From a virus: a stretch of 26,394 nucleotides of DNA. Under the pieces are notes generated by a model. It was not told where the DNA came from and ran no database searches. It worked only from the letters and a program-made list of their open reading frames with translations. The stretch is taken from the IMG/VR virus record IMGVR_UViG_3300015241_000091, positions 1-26,394 of that record; one strand, 5' to 3'. Made by a program: the position numbers and the translations under genes. Within the stretch, counting starts at the first letter, position 1, and each line of letters opens with the position of its first letter. Positions 7,273 to 16,196 of the stretch are shown one piece after another.

Positions 7273-8051
7273 TGCCGTTTGACCCTAGAGTTACCGCAGT
7301 CGATGCAAATCAGGCTCTTCAGGGAAAGCTTTCGCAAGCGCGTCAGCGACGTATCCCGAAGATGCTGGAGCAGGTGAGACGCCTTCAGCAGTCAGAGACA
7401 TATCATATCTTCAATGTTGGCCCGTGGCCCCAAGTGGTCAATACAGGCTCTACAGGGACGTTCTATATCCCTGGATGTCCTGACGATAAACCGTATGTTG
7501 AGATGACGGTTACAATTCCCGCGATTATCGAGGAATTGATTATCAAGGACGAGATGGAGTTTACTGCGACCATTGATGATGGCTGGGAACACTTCGCGCT
7601 TGAGATTGTTGGCGATGGCCGTGGTCAGAATCCAGAGCATTCTTTGCGCAACTTCGGCATCTTCCCATCGAAGTCTGAGATTCCGCTTGAAGGTGAGATC
7701 GCAGAGGCTAAGAAGCGTCTCCATACGAAGTGTGCACACTATGTGCGTGAGGCACGTGATCTTTATCAGACAGATCGTAAGCGCTTCTCGCAGGTCGTGC
7801 GGCCTGAGGTCCACTACAAGGCTGCGGACGTGCTGAATCTGACGGATGAGTCATGGCGCACCGAATCTTCACCTGCTGTGAAGAATAAGTGCATGTTCTG
7901 CGGTACGATGAATGATGAGATCGCTGTAAAGTGCCACAAGTGCAACGAAATCATCGATATCGAACGTTACCGCGCATTGAAGGCTGCTCAGGAAGATCAT
8001 TCCGAAGCAAAACGTGGTCCAGGTCGTCCGAGATCTACTGAAAGCAACTAA
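7272..8051 (+). CDS. zinc-ribbon / AT-hook-like protein
   Basis: 259 residues, translationally coupled on both sides (TAATG at each end). Residues 1-200 have no recognised domain: a basic N-terminal helix (QARQRRIPKMLEQVRRLQQ) then a beta-rich part with Gly/Pro turns and a charged helix. Residues 207-224 form a classic zinc-ribbon pattern, C207-x2-C210-x10-C221-x2-C224. Residues 247-254 (KRGPGRPR) match the AT-hook core G-R-P flanked by basic residues, which binds the minor groove of A/T-rich DNA. A nucleic-acid-binding C-terminus within a head gene operon could relate to DNA packaging, genome anchoring or late transcription. The metal and DNA contacts are inferred from motif only. Confidence 0.82.
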   Translation: MPFDPRVTAVDANQALQGKLSQARQRRIPKMLEQVRRLQQSETYHIFNVGPWPQVVNTGSTGTFYIPGCPDDKPYVEMTVTIPAIIEELIIKDEMEFTATIDDGWEHFALEIVGDGRGQNPEHSLRNFGIFPSKSEIPLEGEIAEAKKRLHTKCAHYVREARDLYQTDRKRFSQVVRPEVHYKAADVLNLTDESWRTESSPAVKNKCMFCGTMNDEIAVKCHKCNEIIDIERYRALKAAQEDHSEAKRGPGRPRSTESN

Positions 8052-8869
8052 TGCCGATACTCATTCCGAATCCCGCGCCTTCAGCACCTTACGACACGAT
8101 TGATGATGTGTTGAATCTGACTCGGGCAAGAGTGAATGACGCTATTGTTACTATAGGGGGCGAGATCCTAACCGATACCGCCCCTTTTACTCAGGTTTAT
8201 ACGAATGGTTCATGGCGACGCTTTCAGGCTTATCTGGCAAACCTTGGATTCTCCCGTTTTCGCACCAGAATCATTCTGTCTAATTTTCCCGTCGTCGGGA
8301 CTCAAGATCCAGCCATCCAGACTTATCTGAATTGGTCCGAATACTACGATGGCGTTAGCTTCTACATACCTAACGATGTTTCGGTGCTTCCTCAAGACTT
8401 TATTCTTCCGTTGAAGATCGCAGAGCGTCAGACCGGCACAAACTCTCCATTCCGTCCCATGCAGATGGGGTTAGATGGCCTGCCAGATGTGCGTAAATGC
8501 CCGTGGAATCAGTTCTGGGACTGGCGCGATGACAAGATCTATATGCCGGGCGCTCTTATGCGGTTTGATCTGCAAATCGAGTACTCGCGTTATCTTGCTG
8601 ACTTCGAAACAGTTGGCGAGATAGAATGGTTTGAGCAGCCAGTACCGATTATGCGTTGCTTGAGTGCATTCTCGAACTATATTGCGTATGAGTTTGCGAA
8701 GACGAGAGCAGATCTGGACGCTGCGGTATTCCTGGCAGATGCGAAAGCAGATGCGATGTATCTGTTCAATAATGAAGTAGGAATGAAGCAGAGAACGAAT
8801 CCATCACGAAGAGCCTACAATGGTAGGAACAGTGGTGGGTATAATAACAATAATCGTGGCGGTTACTAG
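8051..8869 (+). CDS. head-tail adaptor / connector protein
   Basis: 272 residues. The N-terminal part (IDDVLNLTRARVNDAI) is a helix like those at the start of phage head-tail connector (adaptor) proteins, which bind under the portal ring and receive the tail nozzle. The middle is rich in Trp, Phe and Tyr (NQFWDWRDDKIYMPGA) and the late part is helical (AVFLADAKADAMYLFNN). The last 22 residues are low-complexity Gly/Asn/Arg (RRAYNGRNSGGYNNNNRGGY), a flexible basic tail. Position, two genes before the large tail protein, corresponds to T7 gp11 or P22 gp4. The ATG overlaps the stop of the zinc-ribbon gene. The role is inferred from helix pattern and order; an exact family was not identified. Confidence 0.6.
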   Translation: MPILIPNPAPSAPYDTIDDVLNLTRARVNDAIVTIGGEILTDTAPFTQVYTNGSWRRFQAYLANLGFSRFRTRIILSNFPVVGTQDPAIQTYLNWSEYYDGVSFYIPNDVSVLPQDFILPLKIAERQTGTNSPFRPMQMGLDGLPDVRKCPWNQFWDWRDDKIYMPGALMRFDLQIEYSRYLADFETVGEIEWFEQPVPIMRCLSAFSNYIAYEFAKTRADLDAAVFLADAKADAMYLFNNEVGMKQRTNPSRRAYNGRNSGGYNNNNRGGY

Positions 8870-8892
8870 AGTTACGACCTAAGGAGAACCAA

Positions 8893-9291
8893 ATGGCTAT
8901 TACCGCAACACTAACTACGGGCCTCGCCCTAAACGATACCACGCAGGCTACGCAGATTGTGCGCGGTACCCTTACTTTCTCCGGTAGCTATGTTCTTGGT
9001 GGTGATTTGATGCCATTGAATCTCTATGGCGTTCAATCTAACTACATTCCAGTGCGGGTACTTGTATATGACTATCCCGCCGTGGGCGGTACTCCTACAG
9101 GTTACGAATTTGTATACCTGAGCGGAACTGATCCATCGAATGGACGTCTCTATATTCTTCAAAGTGGCATTGCGTTCAGTGCTCCCAATGCCCAGGTTCC
9201 TGCCAATACATATGCAACTCTTGGGAATATAGCAGCAGCTAGTGCAGCAGGAGCTATTCAGTTCGAGGCAGTATTTCAGCTAGGTAACTGA
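8893..9291 (+). CDS. small beta-rich structural protein
   Basis: 132 residues, AAGGAG 7 bases before ATG. Almost entirely alternating beta pattern with Thr, Gly, Ala, Val and Tyr; very few charged residues and no Cys. Such composition is typical of small virion proteins that decorate capsids or form tail collars. It lies between the adaptor-like gene and the large tail gene with short gaps (23 and 15 bases), so it belongs to the same late operon. A head decoration or tail protein is likely, but no family was recognised. Confidence 0.8.
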   Translation: MAITATLTTGLALNDTTQATQIVRGTLTFSGSYVLGGDLMPLNLYGVQSNYIPVRVLVYDYPAVGGTPTGYEFVYLSGTDPSNGRLYILQSGIAFSAPNAQVPANTYATLGNIAAASAAGAIQFEAVFQLGN

Positions 9292-9306
9292 TTTCAGGAG
9301 CTTTAA

Positions 9307-12300
9307 GTGGCAAACAATCCGGTAGGTTCTGTTGATGCGGGCGTAGACACTTTCGGCGGCTGGGTAACCGAAATGTCCGCAGAGAGTCTCCCTTCCGGGT
9401 TGTCTCCCGACAATGCTGAATGTGCATTCTCTCCCGGCTCCGTCCAAACTCGCCCAGCCTTCAATAAGATCTTCGCTACTGCATTCCCCCCCAGCAATGG
9501 GAGCGCTCTTGTTCCTACGATGACAGGCGGCAAGAGCTTCGTTGACCCCAAAGGCAATATCAAGAATCTTTTCTTCGACTCGAACGGTGAATTGTGGGTT
9601 GAAGATGTAACGAACTCTCCGGGAACATACACACCACTCTATGCGTCGACTCCAGGCAGCTATATGCAGTCGATCACCGAGTTTGGGCGTGAGTATATCG
9701 CTATCTCGGACGGATTGCATGGTGCCGACATTCCGCTCATGTACGATGGTACATTCCTCGATAGGTACACACAGGATGCTCCGGGTGCTCCACCAACGAT
9801 TGCTAATCTAGTAATTCCTGGACAGCCTCTCGCGGTCAATGCCAGTGCTTCCTATACGGTGACAACGGTTAAGCTGAATGGTACCAATGCGCTTGAGGTT
9901 GATGTCGTTCCAGTTATCCCACTCAATATCTTAGTTCCTGGAACAGTCATAACTATTGCGGGAAACACTCTCTACAATGTGACTGGGACAGTTCTCAGCG
10001 TTCAGCGAGACTTTTCAGGAATTGTCTCGGCTATCTTTATTACTTACACCGGATCGAATCTCGGAACTGGAACTGGTGGTACTGCTACCAGCCCCGCATA
10101 TTCCCTACTGCGCTCGAATAATATCGTTAGCGCTAGAACACTGAATCCTCATGGGTTACAGATTGGCTATCAAGTTCGGATATCGGACACCACGGCAGCT
10201 ACCGTAACTGGAGCGACCTGGAAGATAGATAACGCTAACCTACCTGGTATCGCGACGATAACATTGCCTGGTACGGCCCTCAACGGGATTAGCGCTGGAG
10301 AGACAGTGCTTCTCAAGAATAGTGTTCCAGCGGTTACCTGGATAAGCACTACAGATGATAGCTTAAATGTCTTCACTGTTGTGGCTGCACCTGCTCCAAA
10401 CCAATTCCAGGTTCAGGTGAATGCAAACTCTGGGAGTGGCACATCTATCGACGTTTCTTATGCATGGGATGGTATCTTCTACGTAACAAGCATACCGACC
10501 GGGAACAGCTTCACTTACCAACAACGCGGCCCGAACGATGTATATAGCGGAACTGGAAATGAGTTTCCACAAGGTCAGACGGCCCCAGGAAAGCATCAGA
10601 TGCAGGTGGCCTTTCTCCGTCGCCAAGGTGGCCTGACTGCTCCTTCACCGCCAATCGTCTTCGAGGCTAATGGTGATTCCTATCTCAGCATCAGCAATAT
10701 TCCGATTGGGACATCTTCGGATATTATCGGCAGGGTTCTCCTATTCACCGGTGCCGGAGGCTCACTCTTCTATTACATACCCGTACCCGCGATTATCGAA
10801 GGTCTAATTATATCGACAGGTACGGTCATCAACGATAATACGACGACAAGTGCAGTCCTGGATTTCTCTGACAATACTCTATTCGCTGCGATTGCGTGCA
10901 GTATTCCAGGGAACAACCTTGCCGCACAGATCGTAGTTGATGGTTCACTTGGATTTGCATCCTATGCAAGCCGCCTTATTACCTACGGCCAGCGCAACCG
11001 AGTGCAGAACCTTCAGAACATGGGATTTGAGGGTGGACTGCTTTCCCTTTCTAATCCTGGGTACCCGCTTGGATGGGTATCTGATGGCCGTGGATCAGTT
11101 CTCGCGCAGGGGGCAGGTGGCGTAAAGCCAGGGTCTGGATGGTCTATCCTTAGCGGAACTACTTCAACTATCCAGCAACTAGCATTCCAGGATGGATATG
11201 GTGCTCCCATTCTGAATGGGAATACTCTCTATAAGGTTCGCCTGTTCCTTTCTAGAAGCTCGAACACGAATAATAGCTTCGCCACTGTCACATACAATAT
11301 TCAAAGTCCTTCTCTGGGAATACTTGCAACCGCAGTGATATCTACACGGCTCACTAGAACAGGTGCATGGTTCGAAGCTACATTTAGCGCTATGACTCCT
11401 CTGAGTATCCCCTCAGATGCTGTGCTTTCGATGACATTCCAGTGGCCTGGGGCGGGTGGTGAACGTGCCGTTCTAGACGAACAGTCACTTATCTTTGCAG
11501 ATAATCCGTATACCGATACCATCGAGAATGGTTCCTATGTCAACAATCCAGAAGGATTAGATGGCCTTACTGGCGTCTTCGGACCGGCCAATGATACCCA
11601 TAAGATCATGAACAACGGAATCATTCGCGGCAATCTCTATATGCTGACCCGCGATCCTTCCGGTAATCTCCATGAGACGAGCGACAACGGCACGACCGAA
11701 CCATCTGGTTGGACGATCAATGATGTAGCTAGCGATTGCGGCTCTCTCTCGGCTTTCTGCCTCACTACTTCTCAGGCTGATGACAATACCTCATCTGGAG
11801 GTGAAGAATGGTTCGCGTGGGCATCTGAGGCTGGTGCAAGACTCTTTGGTGGCGATCAACCGTGGAAGATAAGCCAGGAGATTCAGCCTAATTGGAGAAG
11901 TCGCGGTACAGCCGTACAGGTCAATATGGCTGCTGCGACCACGATATGGTCGATCAATGACCCTGTTGACCGTGTGATCTACTTCGGTGTTCCACGTGGA
12001 ACCGCAACGGCGCCGAATACGATCTATACCGTAGACTACAAGGAACTCGATACGGCCTACGCGATTGCGAATGGTGATCCAATGCGTCCCTATGGTGGCC
12101 AGATCGTTACCAGCGATCTCGTCCGTAAATGGAGTCCCTGGATGCGATCATTCAATGGCGCAGCAAGGATCTATCGCACGCCGGGACAGTTGACGTTGAC
12201 ATTCTTCAACGGAAATGGACAAACTCCCGGACTCGCGGCCGGATTCGGGAATATCTATCGCCTCAATCCTCTTTTGAGCACCGATGACGATTATGGCCAG

Positions 12301-12660
12301 ATCAATAGCTACTACGTGACTGCTTCGCTTCCTTCGCGTAGTCAGGAGATTCAGCTTCAGCTCGGTCCGGGGATCAAGATGCTTACCTACCTCACTGGGA
12401 GTCTGAGCGGAATTGGAAATATCATCATCACGCCGTTACGTAATACGCTGACGAATGCATGGCCTTATGTATGCACGCGCCCTCTGGTGCAAGATCCTAC
12501 CTTCGATTTAGAATGGGTTGGTGCGAATGTATGGGGGCAGAGAATATTTTTCAAGGTTCAATCAGTACCGGTGACAGGAACCGATAACCGGTTTGTTTTG
12601 AACAAACTGTTCCCATTCTTTCGAAAGAATCGGGTTTCCGTACGCGGGAGTGCATACTAA
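9307..12660 (+). CDS. large tail protein, nozzle/tubular-B-like
   Basis: 1117 residues, GTG start with CAGGAG 6 bases upstream. The N-terminal segment GGWVTEMSAESLPSGLSPDN followed by FSPGSVQTRPAF resembles the opening of podovirus tail tube or nozzle proteins, where a conserved Pro/Gly/Ser loop is followed by an R-x-G/P-F strand. The rest is beta-rich with Thr/Gly/Ser/Asn repeats and few Lys; residues about 150-430 hold several immunoglobulin-like or beta-sandwich candidate segments, and the C-terminal part (about 930-1117) is again beta-rich, ending KLFPFFRKNRVSVRGSAY. Expected role: the tail tube/nozzle that plugs the adaptor ring, possibly with receptor-binding insertions explaining its size above T7 gp12 (794 aa). 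The stop overlaps the next ATG (TAATG). Assignment is by order, start motif and composition. Confidence 0.65.
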   Translation: MANNPVGSVDAGVDTFGGWVTEMSAESLPSGLSPDNAECAFSPGSVQTRPAFNKIFATAFPPSNGSALVPTMTGGKSFVDPKGNIKNLFFDSNGELWVEDVTNSPGTYTPLYASTPGSYMQSITEFGREYIAISDGLHGADIPLMYDGTFLDRYTQDAPGAPPTIANLVIPGQPLAVNASASYTVTTVKLNGTNALEVDVVPVIPLNILVPGTVITIAGNTLYNVTGTVLSVQRDFSGIVSAIFITYTGSNLGTGTGGTATSPAYSLLRSNNIVSARTLNPHGLQIGYQVRISDTTAATVTGATWKIDNANLPGIATITLPGTALNGISAGETVLLKNSVPAVTWISTTDDSLNVFTVVAAPAPNQFQVQVNANSGSGTSIDVSYAWDGIFYVTSIPTGNSFTYQQRGPNDVYSGTGNEFPQGQTAPGKHQMQVAFLRRQGGLTAPSPPIVFEANGDSYLSISNIPIGTSSDIIGRVLLFTGAGGSLFYYIPVPAIIEGLIISTGTVINDNTTTSAVLDFSDNTLFAAIACSIPGNNLAAQIVVDGSLGFASYASRLITYGQRNRVQNLQNMGFEGGLLSLSNPGYPLGWVSDGRGSVLAQGAGGVKPGSGWSILSGTTSTIQQLAFQDGYGAPILNGNTLYKVRLFLSRSSNTNNSFATVTYNIQSPSLGILATAVISTRLTRTGAWFEATFSAMTPLSIPSDAVLSMTFQWPGAGGERAVLDEQSLIFADNPYTDTIENGSYVNNPEGLDGLTGVFGPANDTHKIMNNGIIRGNLYMLTRDPSGNLHETSDNGTTEPSGWTINDVASDCGSLSAFCLTTSQADDNTSSGGEEWFAWASEAGARLFGGDQPWKISQEIQPNWRSRGTAVQVNMAAATTIWSINDPVDRVIYFGVPRGTATAPNTIYTVDYKELDTAYAIANGDPMRPYGGQIVTSDLVRKWSPWMRSFNGAARIYRTPGQLTLTFFNGNGQTPGLAAGFGNIYRLNPLLSTDDDYGQINSYYVTASLPSRSQEIQLQLGPGIKMLTYLTGSLSGIGNIIITPLRNTLTNAWPYVCTRPLVQDPTFDLEWVGANVWGQRIFFKVQSVPVTGTDNRFVLNKLFPFFRKNRVSVRGSAY

Positions 12661-13253
12661 TGGCTACCTCGGATTTGATAAGCAAAAATTTATCTTACAT
12701 ACGCGGTCTCAGCTCCCCGGATATGCCGGATATCGGGTCGAGAATTTACGAAGTGTTCCAAGGAATACTCCAGCAGAATCAGAATGTGCAGATGCAGACA
12801 AACTCCAATGGGGATGGAACTCCAGCTCCTCCTCCGCAGGTCAATGGAGTGCAGGTATCTGGTGCGAACGGCTATCTTCATGTGGCCGTGAACGATACGA
12901 ATGATATCTACTCCGGCGTTCAATACTATGCTGATCATGCTGATAACCCCAATTTCACCGACGCACAGACTGTCCCAATGGGGGCCGCGCGCAACGTGAA
13001 TATTCCCGTAGGCAATCAGGATCGTTATGTGCGCGTCTATTCTTCCTACGGCAGCAGCCCCGCTTCTTCACCAGTGGTGCATGGAGGAACTGCTCCAGTT
13101 TCCGTAAATGGTGGCGGAACGAATAGCGGCCCAGCATTTTTGCCTTCACAGGGTAGTGGCACTGGATTGCCTGGACAATCTGCGGTCGGTAACGGCCAAG
13201 TACCTTTCCGTAGCCAGAACGGCAAGCCTCCTATCAGAAAGATCCAATCATGA
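12660..13253 (+). CDS. virion protein with fibronectin-III-like domain
   Basis: 197 residues. Residues 1-50 are helical with Gln/Asn-rich end (GILQQNQNVQMQTNSNGDG). Residues about 53-150 read as one beta-sandwich of the fibronectin-III type: a Pro-rich lead (PAPPPQVNGVQV), GYLHVAVND, VQYYADH, and R-Y-V-R-V-Y-S-S-Y as the typical late strand, ending PVVHGGTAPVSV. The C-terminal 45 residues are Gly/Ser/Gln-rich and flexible. FnIII and Ig-like domains are common surface add-ons of phage tail and fibre proteins and help weak binding to carbohydrate. Coupled to both neighbours (TAATG upstream, ATGA downstream). Probably a tail-associated minor protein; the domain call is from strand pattern only. 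Confidence 0.72.
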   Translation: MATSDLISKNLSYIRGLSSPDMPDIGSRIYEVFQGILQQNQNVQMQTNSNGDGTPAPPPQVNGVQVSGANGYLHVAVNDTNDIYSGVQYYADHADNPNFTDAQTVPMGAARNVNIPVGNQDRYVRVYSSYGSSPASSPVVHGGTAPVSVNGGGTNSGPAFLPSQGSGTGLPGQSAVGNGQVPFRSQNGKPPIRKIQS

Positions 13254-13633
13254 GGGTACGTGACTGGAAAGCTAGCGATATCCCGAAGCTCCGAAAGATA
13301 TACGAATCATCAGACTACAAATTCGATTTTCCTGATCCATCCTCCCCGCTAATGGAGGATGTTTTTATTGTGGAAGATGCTTCCGGTGAGCCGATATTGG
13401 CTGGATATGCAGTTCGTAGTATCGAAATGATCATGATGATTCGGCCCGATCATGCTCTAGTGAAGATTCAGGCGATTGCGAAGTTGCATGAGGTAATGCG
13501 AGAGAGTTTGGCGAAAAAGGGATACGATCAGGCGTTTGCGGTCGTCGGTGATCACCTAAAAAGCTATGCCCGGCACATGCAGAAGCTCTTCAACTGGAAA
13601 AAGGATTATACGCTGTACAGAATCTTCCGCTAA
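13250..13633 (+). CDS. GNAT-fold protein, T7 gp13 position
   Basis: 127 residues. It starts MRVRDWKASDIPKLRKIYES, the usual beta1-alpha1 start of GNAT N-acyltransferases (R-x-x-x-x-D-x-x-x-L), followed by F-I-V-E-D and GEPILAGYAVRSIEM (strands 2-4) and a C-terminal helix/strand (YDQAFAVVGDH...). The acyl-CoA binding R/Q-x-x-G-x-G/A loop of active enzymes is not visible, so catalysis is doubtful. In T7-like phages the gene after tail tubular protein B (gp13) is a small GNAT-like protein needed for virion assembly and internal protein stability. Here it occupies exactly that place, before a gp14-like gene. ATGA overlap with the preceding gene. A virion-assembly role is more likely than acetyl transfer. 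Confidence 0.7.
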   Translation: MRVRDWKASDIPKLRKIYESSDYKFDFPDPSSPLMEDVFIVEDASGEPILAGYAVRSIEMIMMIRPDHALVKIQAIAKLHEVMRESLAKKGYDQAFAVVGDHLKSYARHMQKLFNWKKDYTLYRIFR

Positions 13634-13640
13634 GATAGAA

Positions 13641-13654
13641 GTTACTGAAGTAAC
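13641..13654. other. small hairpin between tail and internal-protein genes
   Basis: GTTAC-TGAA-GTAAC, 5-bp stem with tetraloop, in the 35-base gap before the gene at 13669. The CGAGGT ribosome binding site lies just after it. Too small to be called a terminator. Confidence 0.3.
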
Positions 13655-13668
13655 ACGAGGTTAGATCA

Positions 13669-14214
13669 ATGGGTTCAGGCGTAAAAAGTCAGGCTTTGAG
13701 TAATGCAGGCACCGGCCAGCAGATGTCTTCAGATCTCTATGGTCAGGCAAATAGCGCATACGGAACCCTTTCTCCTCAGTTGAATGCAGAAATTACCAAC
13801 CCAACCGGGTATACACCAGCTCAGAAGGCTGCTCAGAATACCGCAGCCCAGCAATCTACTGGTGGTTCGATGTCTGGGGCAGTCGGACAAGGAGCTTTGC
13901 AATCAGCGAGAACTCGCAACGCTGGAGGTTCCCAGGCAGCTATTGCTCAATCGGCCCGTACGGCTGGACAGAATCTCTCGAATGCGGCACTTCAGACCGA
14001 GACAAACAATGCAAACCTTCAGCAGCAACAGCGTCAGGCTGGATTGCAGGGACTTCAGAGCCTTTATGGAACGACGCTTGGCGGAAGCGAGAATGCATTG
14101 GGCCTATCTAATCAGGCACTTAGCACTGCTAATCAAGCTAAACCCAGCTTCTGGCAGCAGCTTGGAAGTCAAGCGGCGGGAGCAGCTCTAAGCGGCGCGA
14201 TGGGAGCTGTCTAA
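13669..14214 (+). CDS. small internal virion protein, gp14-like
   Basis: 181 residues; CGAGGT before ATG. Extremely rich in Ala, Gln, Ser, Gly and Asn, with helical Gln repeats (NNANLQQQQRQAGLQGLQS) and a hydrophobic Ala/Gly end (QAAGAALSGAMGAV) that could insert in a membrane. Almost no charged residues. Size and composition match ejected internal proteins such as T7 gp14 (196 aa), which leaves the virion and forms an outer-membrane channel during DNA entry. Order agrees: directly after the GNAT-like gene and before two large internal-protein candidates. The stop overlaps the next start (TAATG). Assigned by position and composition only. Confidence 0.6.
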   Translation: MGSGVKSQALSNAGTGQQMSSDLYGQANSAYGTLSPQLNAEITNPTGYTPAQKAAQNTAAQQSTGGSMSGAVGQGALQSARTRNAGGSQAAIAQSARTAGQNLSNAALQTETNNANLQQQQRQAGLQGLQSLYGTTLGGSENALGLSNQALSTANQAKPSFWQQLGSQAAGAALSGAMGAV

Positions 14215-16196
14215 TGGCAACAAACCCCATCCTCGGAGAATTGGCTAGTCTTAGCCCGGCTGCAAAGTCAGCACTTCTAGCGGCTCATGGTGCTACGCAA
14301 GGTGCTCCTCCGGTCAATCAAGGCATGGCTGCGCCGGTTGCACCAACCCATATTGCGCCACCGGTCGATACGCCTCCTCCTTCCCTTGGTGGCGCACCGC
14401 AGATGAATGCTAATCCATCCCCATCGCTTATGGGGGGAGATTCATCGGATAAGCTATATCACTATACTCCAGGGATAAAGCCGCCAACATCTGGTATCGG
14501 AATGACTTCTCCCGGGAATATCAATGCTTATGATCGCCCCGTTGTCCATAATCCAGATGGTAGCTCGAGCACTGTTCGCTCTATGAGCTATGGTGATGAT
14601 AATGGAGAGCATCTTATTCCCACGGTAAGCAACGGTGCAGATAATAAATCTCCTCATATCATGAGTAACCGCGAGGCGATAGCCTACGCTCGGAAGACTG
14701 GTCAGAGCTTGGGTACATTCGACACGCCTGATCACGCGACAGCTTTCGCCAATGCTCTTCATGAGCAGCAAGCGACAATGGGTGAAGATAATGGGCGTAC
14801 GGTTCAGCAACCGCAGATGTCTTCAGAGTTGCTTGCTAAGCCTACACTTCCTGCCAATGGGCTGATGGGGAACATGGAAGCGCCGAACCTACCCACACCG
14901 GCGCCTCCAAAGGCCGTCGCTGCTCCACGCGGAACATTGATGGGCGATCAAGACGAACGAAATCGGTTGATAAGTTCTGGAAGTGGAATCCACCAGATCG
15001 AGAATCCATGGCTGAAAGGTCTTGCGACTGCTGGTAATATCATCGGCGGTGCAGTAGCTCCTCGCCTGATGCAGGCAATCCCGGGAACTGAACAGCATCA
15101 CAATCTTCTGTTGAATCAGGCGAATGCAGCAGTCGGGCAAGATGTCGGCAATGCTGAGAAGCAAGCGCAGACACAAGAACTCGGGGCACAGACGAAGCAA
15201 CGCGAGGCTTTGGCCGAACAAGAGCAGGCTAAGGCGCAGTCTCTGCTTCATCCCGAACAGCATCAGAAAGAAGAGAAGCCAGAGAACCTCCAGCAGGAAT
15301 ATGCGGACGCAGTGGCCGATGCGGTTCATCGCGGAGTCGATCCTTCGACCGATCCTAAGGTTCAGCAGTGGGGAGATGCGATCACGAATCTCCAGAAGCA
15401 GCCTACACCGAAAGAGCAGAACAAGGACGATAAGTTCATCGCGATTCAGTCTAAGATGGCTGCTGGTCAACCACTTACACCTGAAGAGAAGTCTTTCGCT
15501 CAGGGGTATCAGAAGTTTGTCGATGTGACGAAGACCCAACCTGGCGTTGCTCGTACCAGTGTTCTTCTCCAGATGCCTCAGGCAATCGCTGACCCGAATA
15601 ATCCCGGGGGTTTGATCTACTCAACTCGTCGCGGATCTATCGGCCAAGGTGCTCCTGGTGGAATCGAGACGCAGGTACCATTGAATGTGGCTAAGAGTGC
15701 AACCTCCGGCCCAATTGCGAATACTATCACCTCCTACAATACGGCTATCGGCCATCTTCACCAGCTTGGACAAGCGGCGGATGCCTTACATAATGGAGAT
15801 CTTCAGGGAATCAATAAGATAGCCAATATCTATGGATTACAGACTGGTCAAGCTGCTCCGGTAGAATTTCAAGCTGTGAAAGCTGCCGTGGCTGGTGAAG
15901 TTGGCAAGATATTCAAGGGTGGTGCTGCTACGGATAATGAGATCAAGGAATTTGATCACGCGATTTCTGCTGCGAATTCCCCCGCGCAGCTCCACGGTGT
16001 TGTGAATACTTATACGCATCTCATGGGGTCGAAGAAGCAAGCTCTCATGCAGCAGGTTCAGCAGGGCATGAATGGTCAGCCAGCTTTCAACGTTCCGCAA
16101 GAAAGCGGTCATCAGGTTGGCGATACCGTAAAGATCAAAGGCCAGTCCTTGAAAGTAACGGCGGTCCATCCAGATGGGAGCTTTGATGCCAAGTAA
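14214..16196 (+). CDS. large internal virion / ejection protein with NPDG module
   Basis: 660 residues. Residues 1-95 are Ala/Pro-rich and flexible. Residues about 100-187 form a recognisable module seen in many phage virion and ejection proteins: G-N-I-x(4)-R-P-V-V-x-N-P-D-G-S followed by T-V-R-S-M-S and LIPTV, then a helix with A-x-x-Y-x-x-T-G-x-x-L-G-x-F-D-T-P-x-x-A-x-x-Y/F-A (here TGQSLGTFDTPDHATAFANA) and LHEQQ. Residues about 300-345 are coiled coil (Gln/Glu/Ala-rich), then helical linkers; the end (residues about 630-660) is a small beta unit (VKIKGQSLKVTAVHPDGSFD). It takes the place of T7 gp15. Probably ejected with DNA to build the trans-envelope channel. The function of the NPDG module is not known to me. 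Confidence 0.65.
   Translation: MATNPILGELASLSPAAKSALLAAHGATQGAPPVNQGMAAPVAPTHIAPPVDTPPPSLGGAPQMNANPSPSLMGGDSSDKLYHYTPGIKPPTSGIGMTSPGNINAYDRPVVHNPDGSSSTVRSMSYGDDNGEHLIPTVSNGADNKSPHIMSNREAIAYARKTGQSLGTFDTPDHATAFANALHEQQATMGEDNGRTVQQPQMSSELLAKPTLPANGLMGNMEAPNLPTPAPPKAVAAPRGTLMGDQDERNRLISSGSGIHQIENPWLKGLATAGNIIGGAVAPRLMQAIPGTEQHHNLLLNQANAAVGQDVGNAEKQAQTQELGAQTKQREALAEQEQAKAQSLLHPEQHQKEEKPENLQQEYADAVADAVHRGVDPSTDPKVQQWGDAITNLQKQPTPKEQNKDDKFIAIQSKMAAGQPLTPEEKSFAQGYQKFVDVTKTQPGVARTSVLLQMPQAIADPNNPGGLIYSTRRGSIGQGAPGGIETQVPLNVAKSATSGPIANTITSYNTAIGHLHQLGQAADALHNGDLQGINKIANIYGLQTGQAAPVEFQAVKAAVAGEVGKIFKGGAATDNEIKEFDHAISAANSPAQLHGVVNTYTHLMGSKKQALMQQVQQGMNGQPAFNVPQESGHQVGDTVKIKGQSLKVTAVHPDGSFDAK

Noticed and set aside
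16174-16185. ATG at 16174 as start of the third internal protein
   Set aside because: No Shine-Dalgarno precedes it, whereas GGGAG stands correctly before the ATG at 16186.
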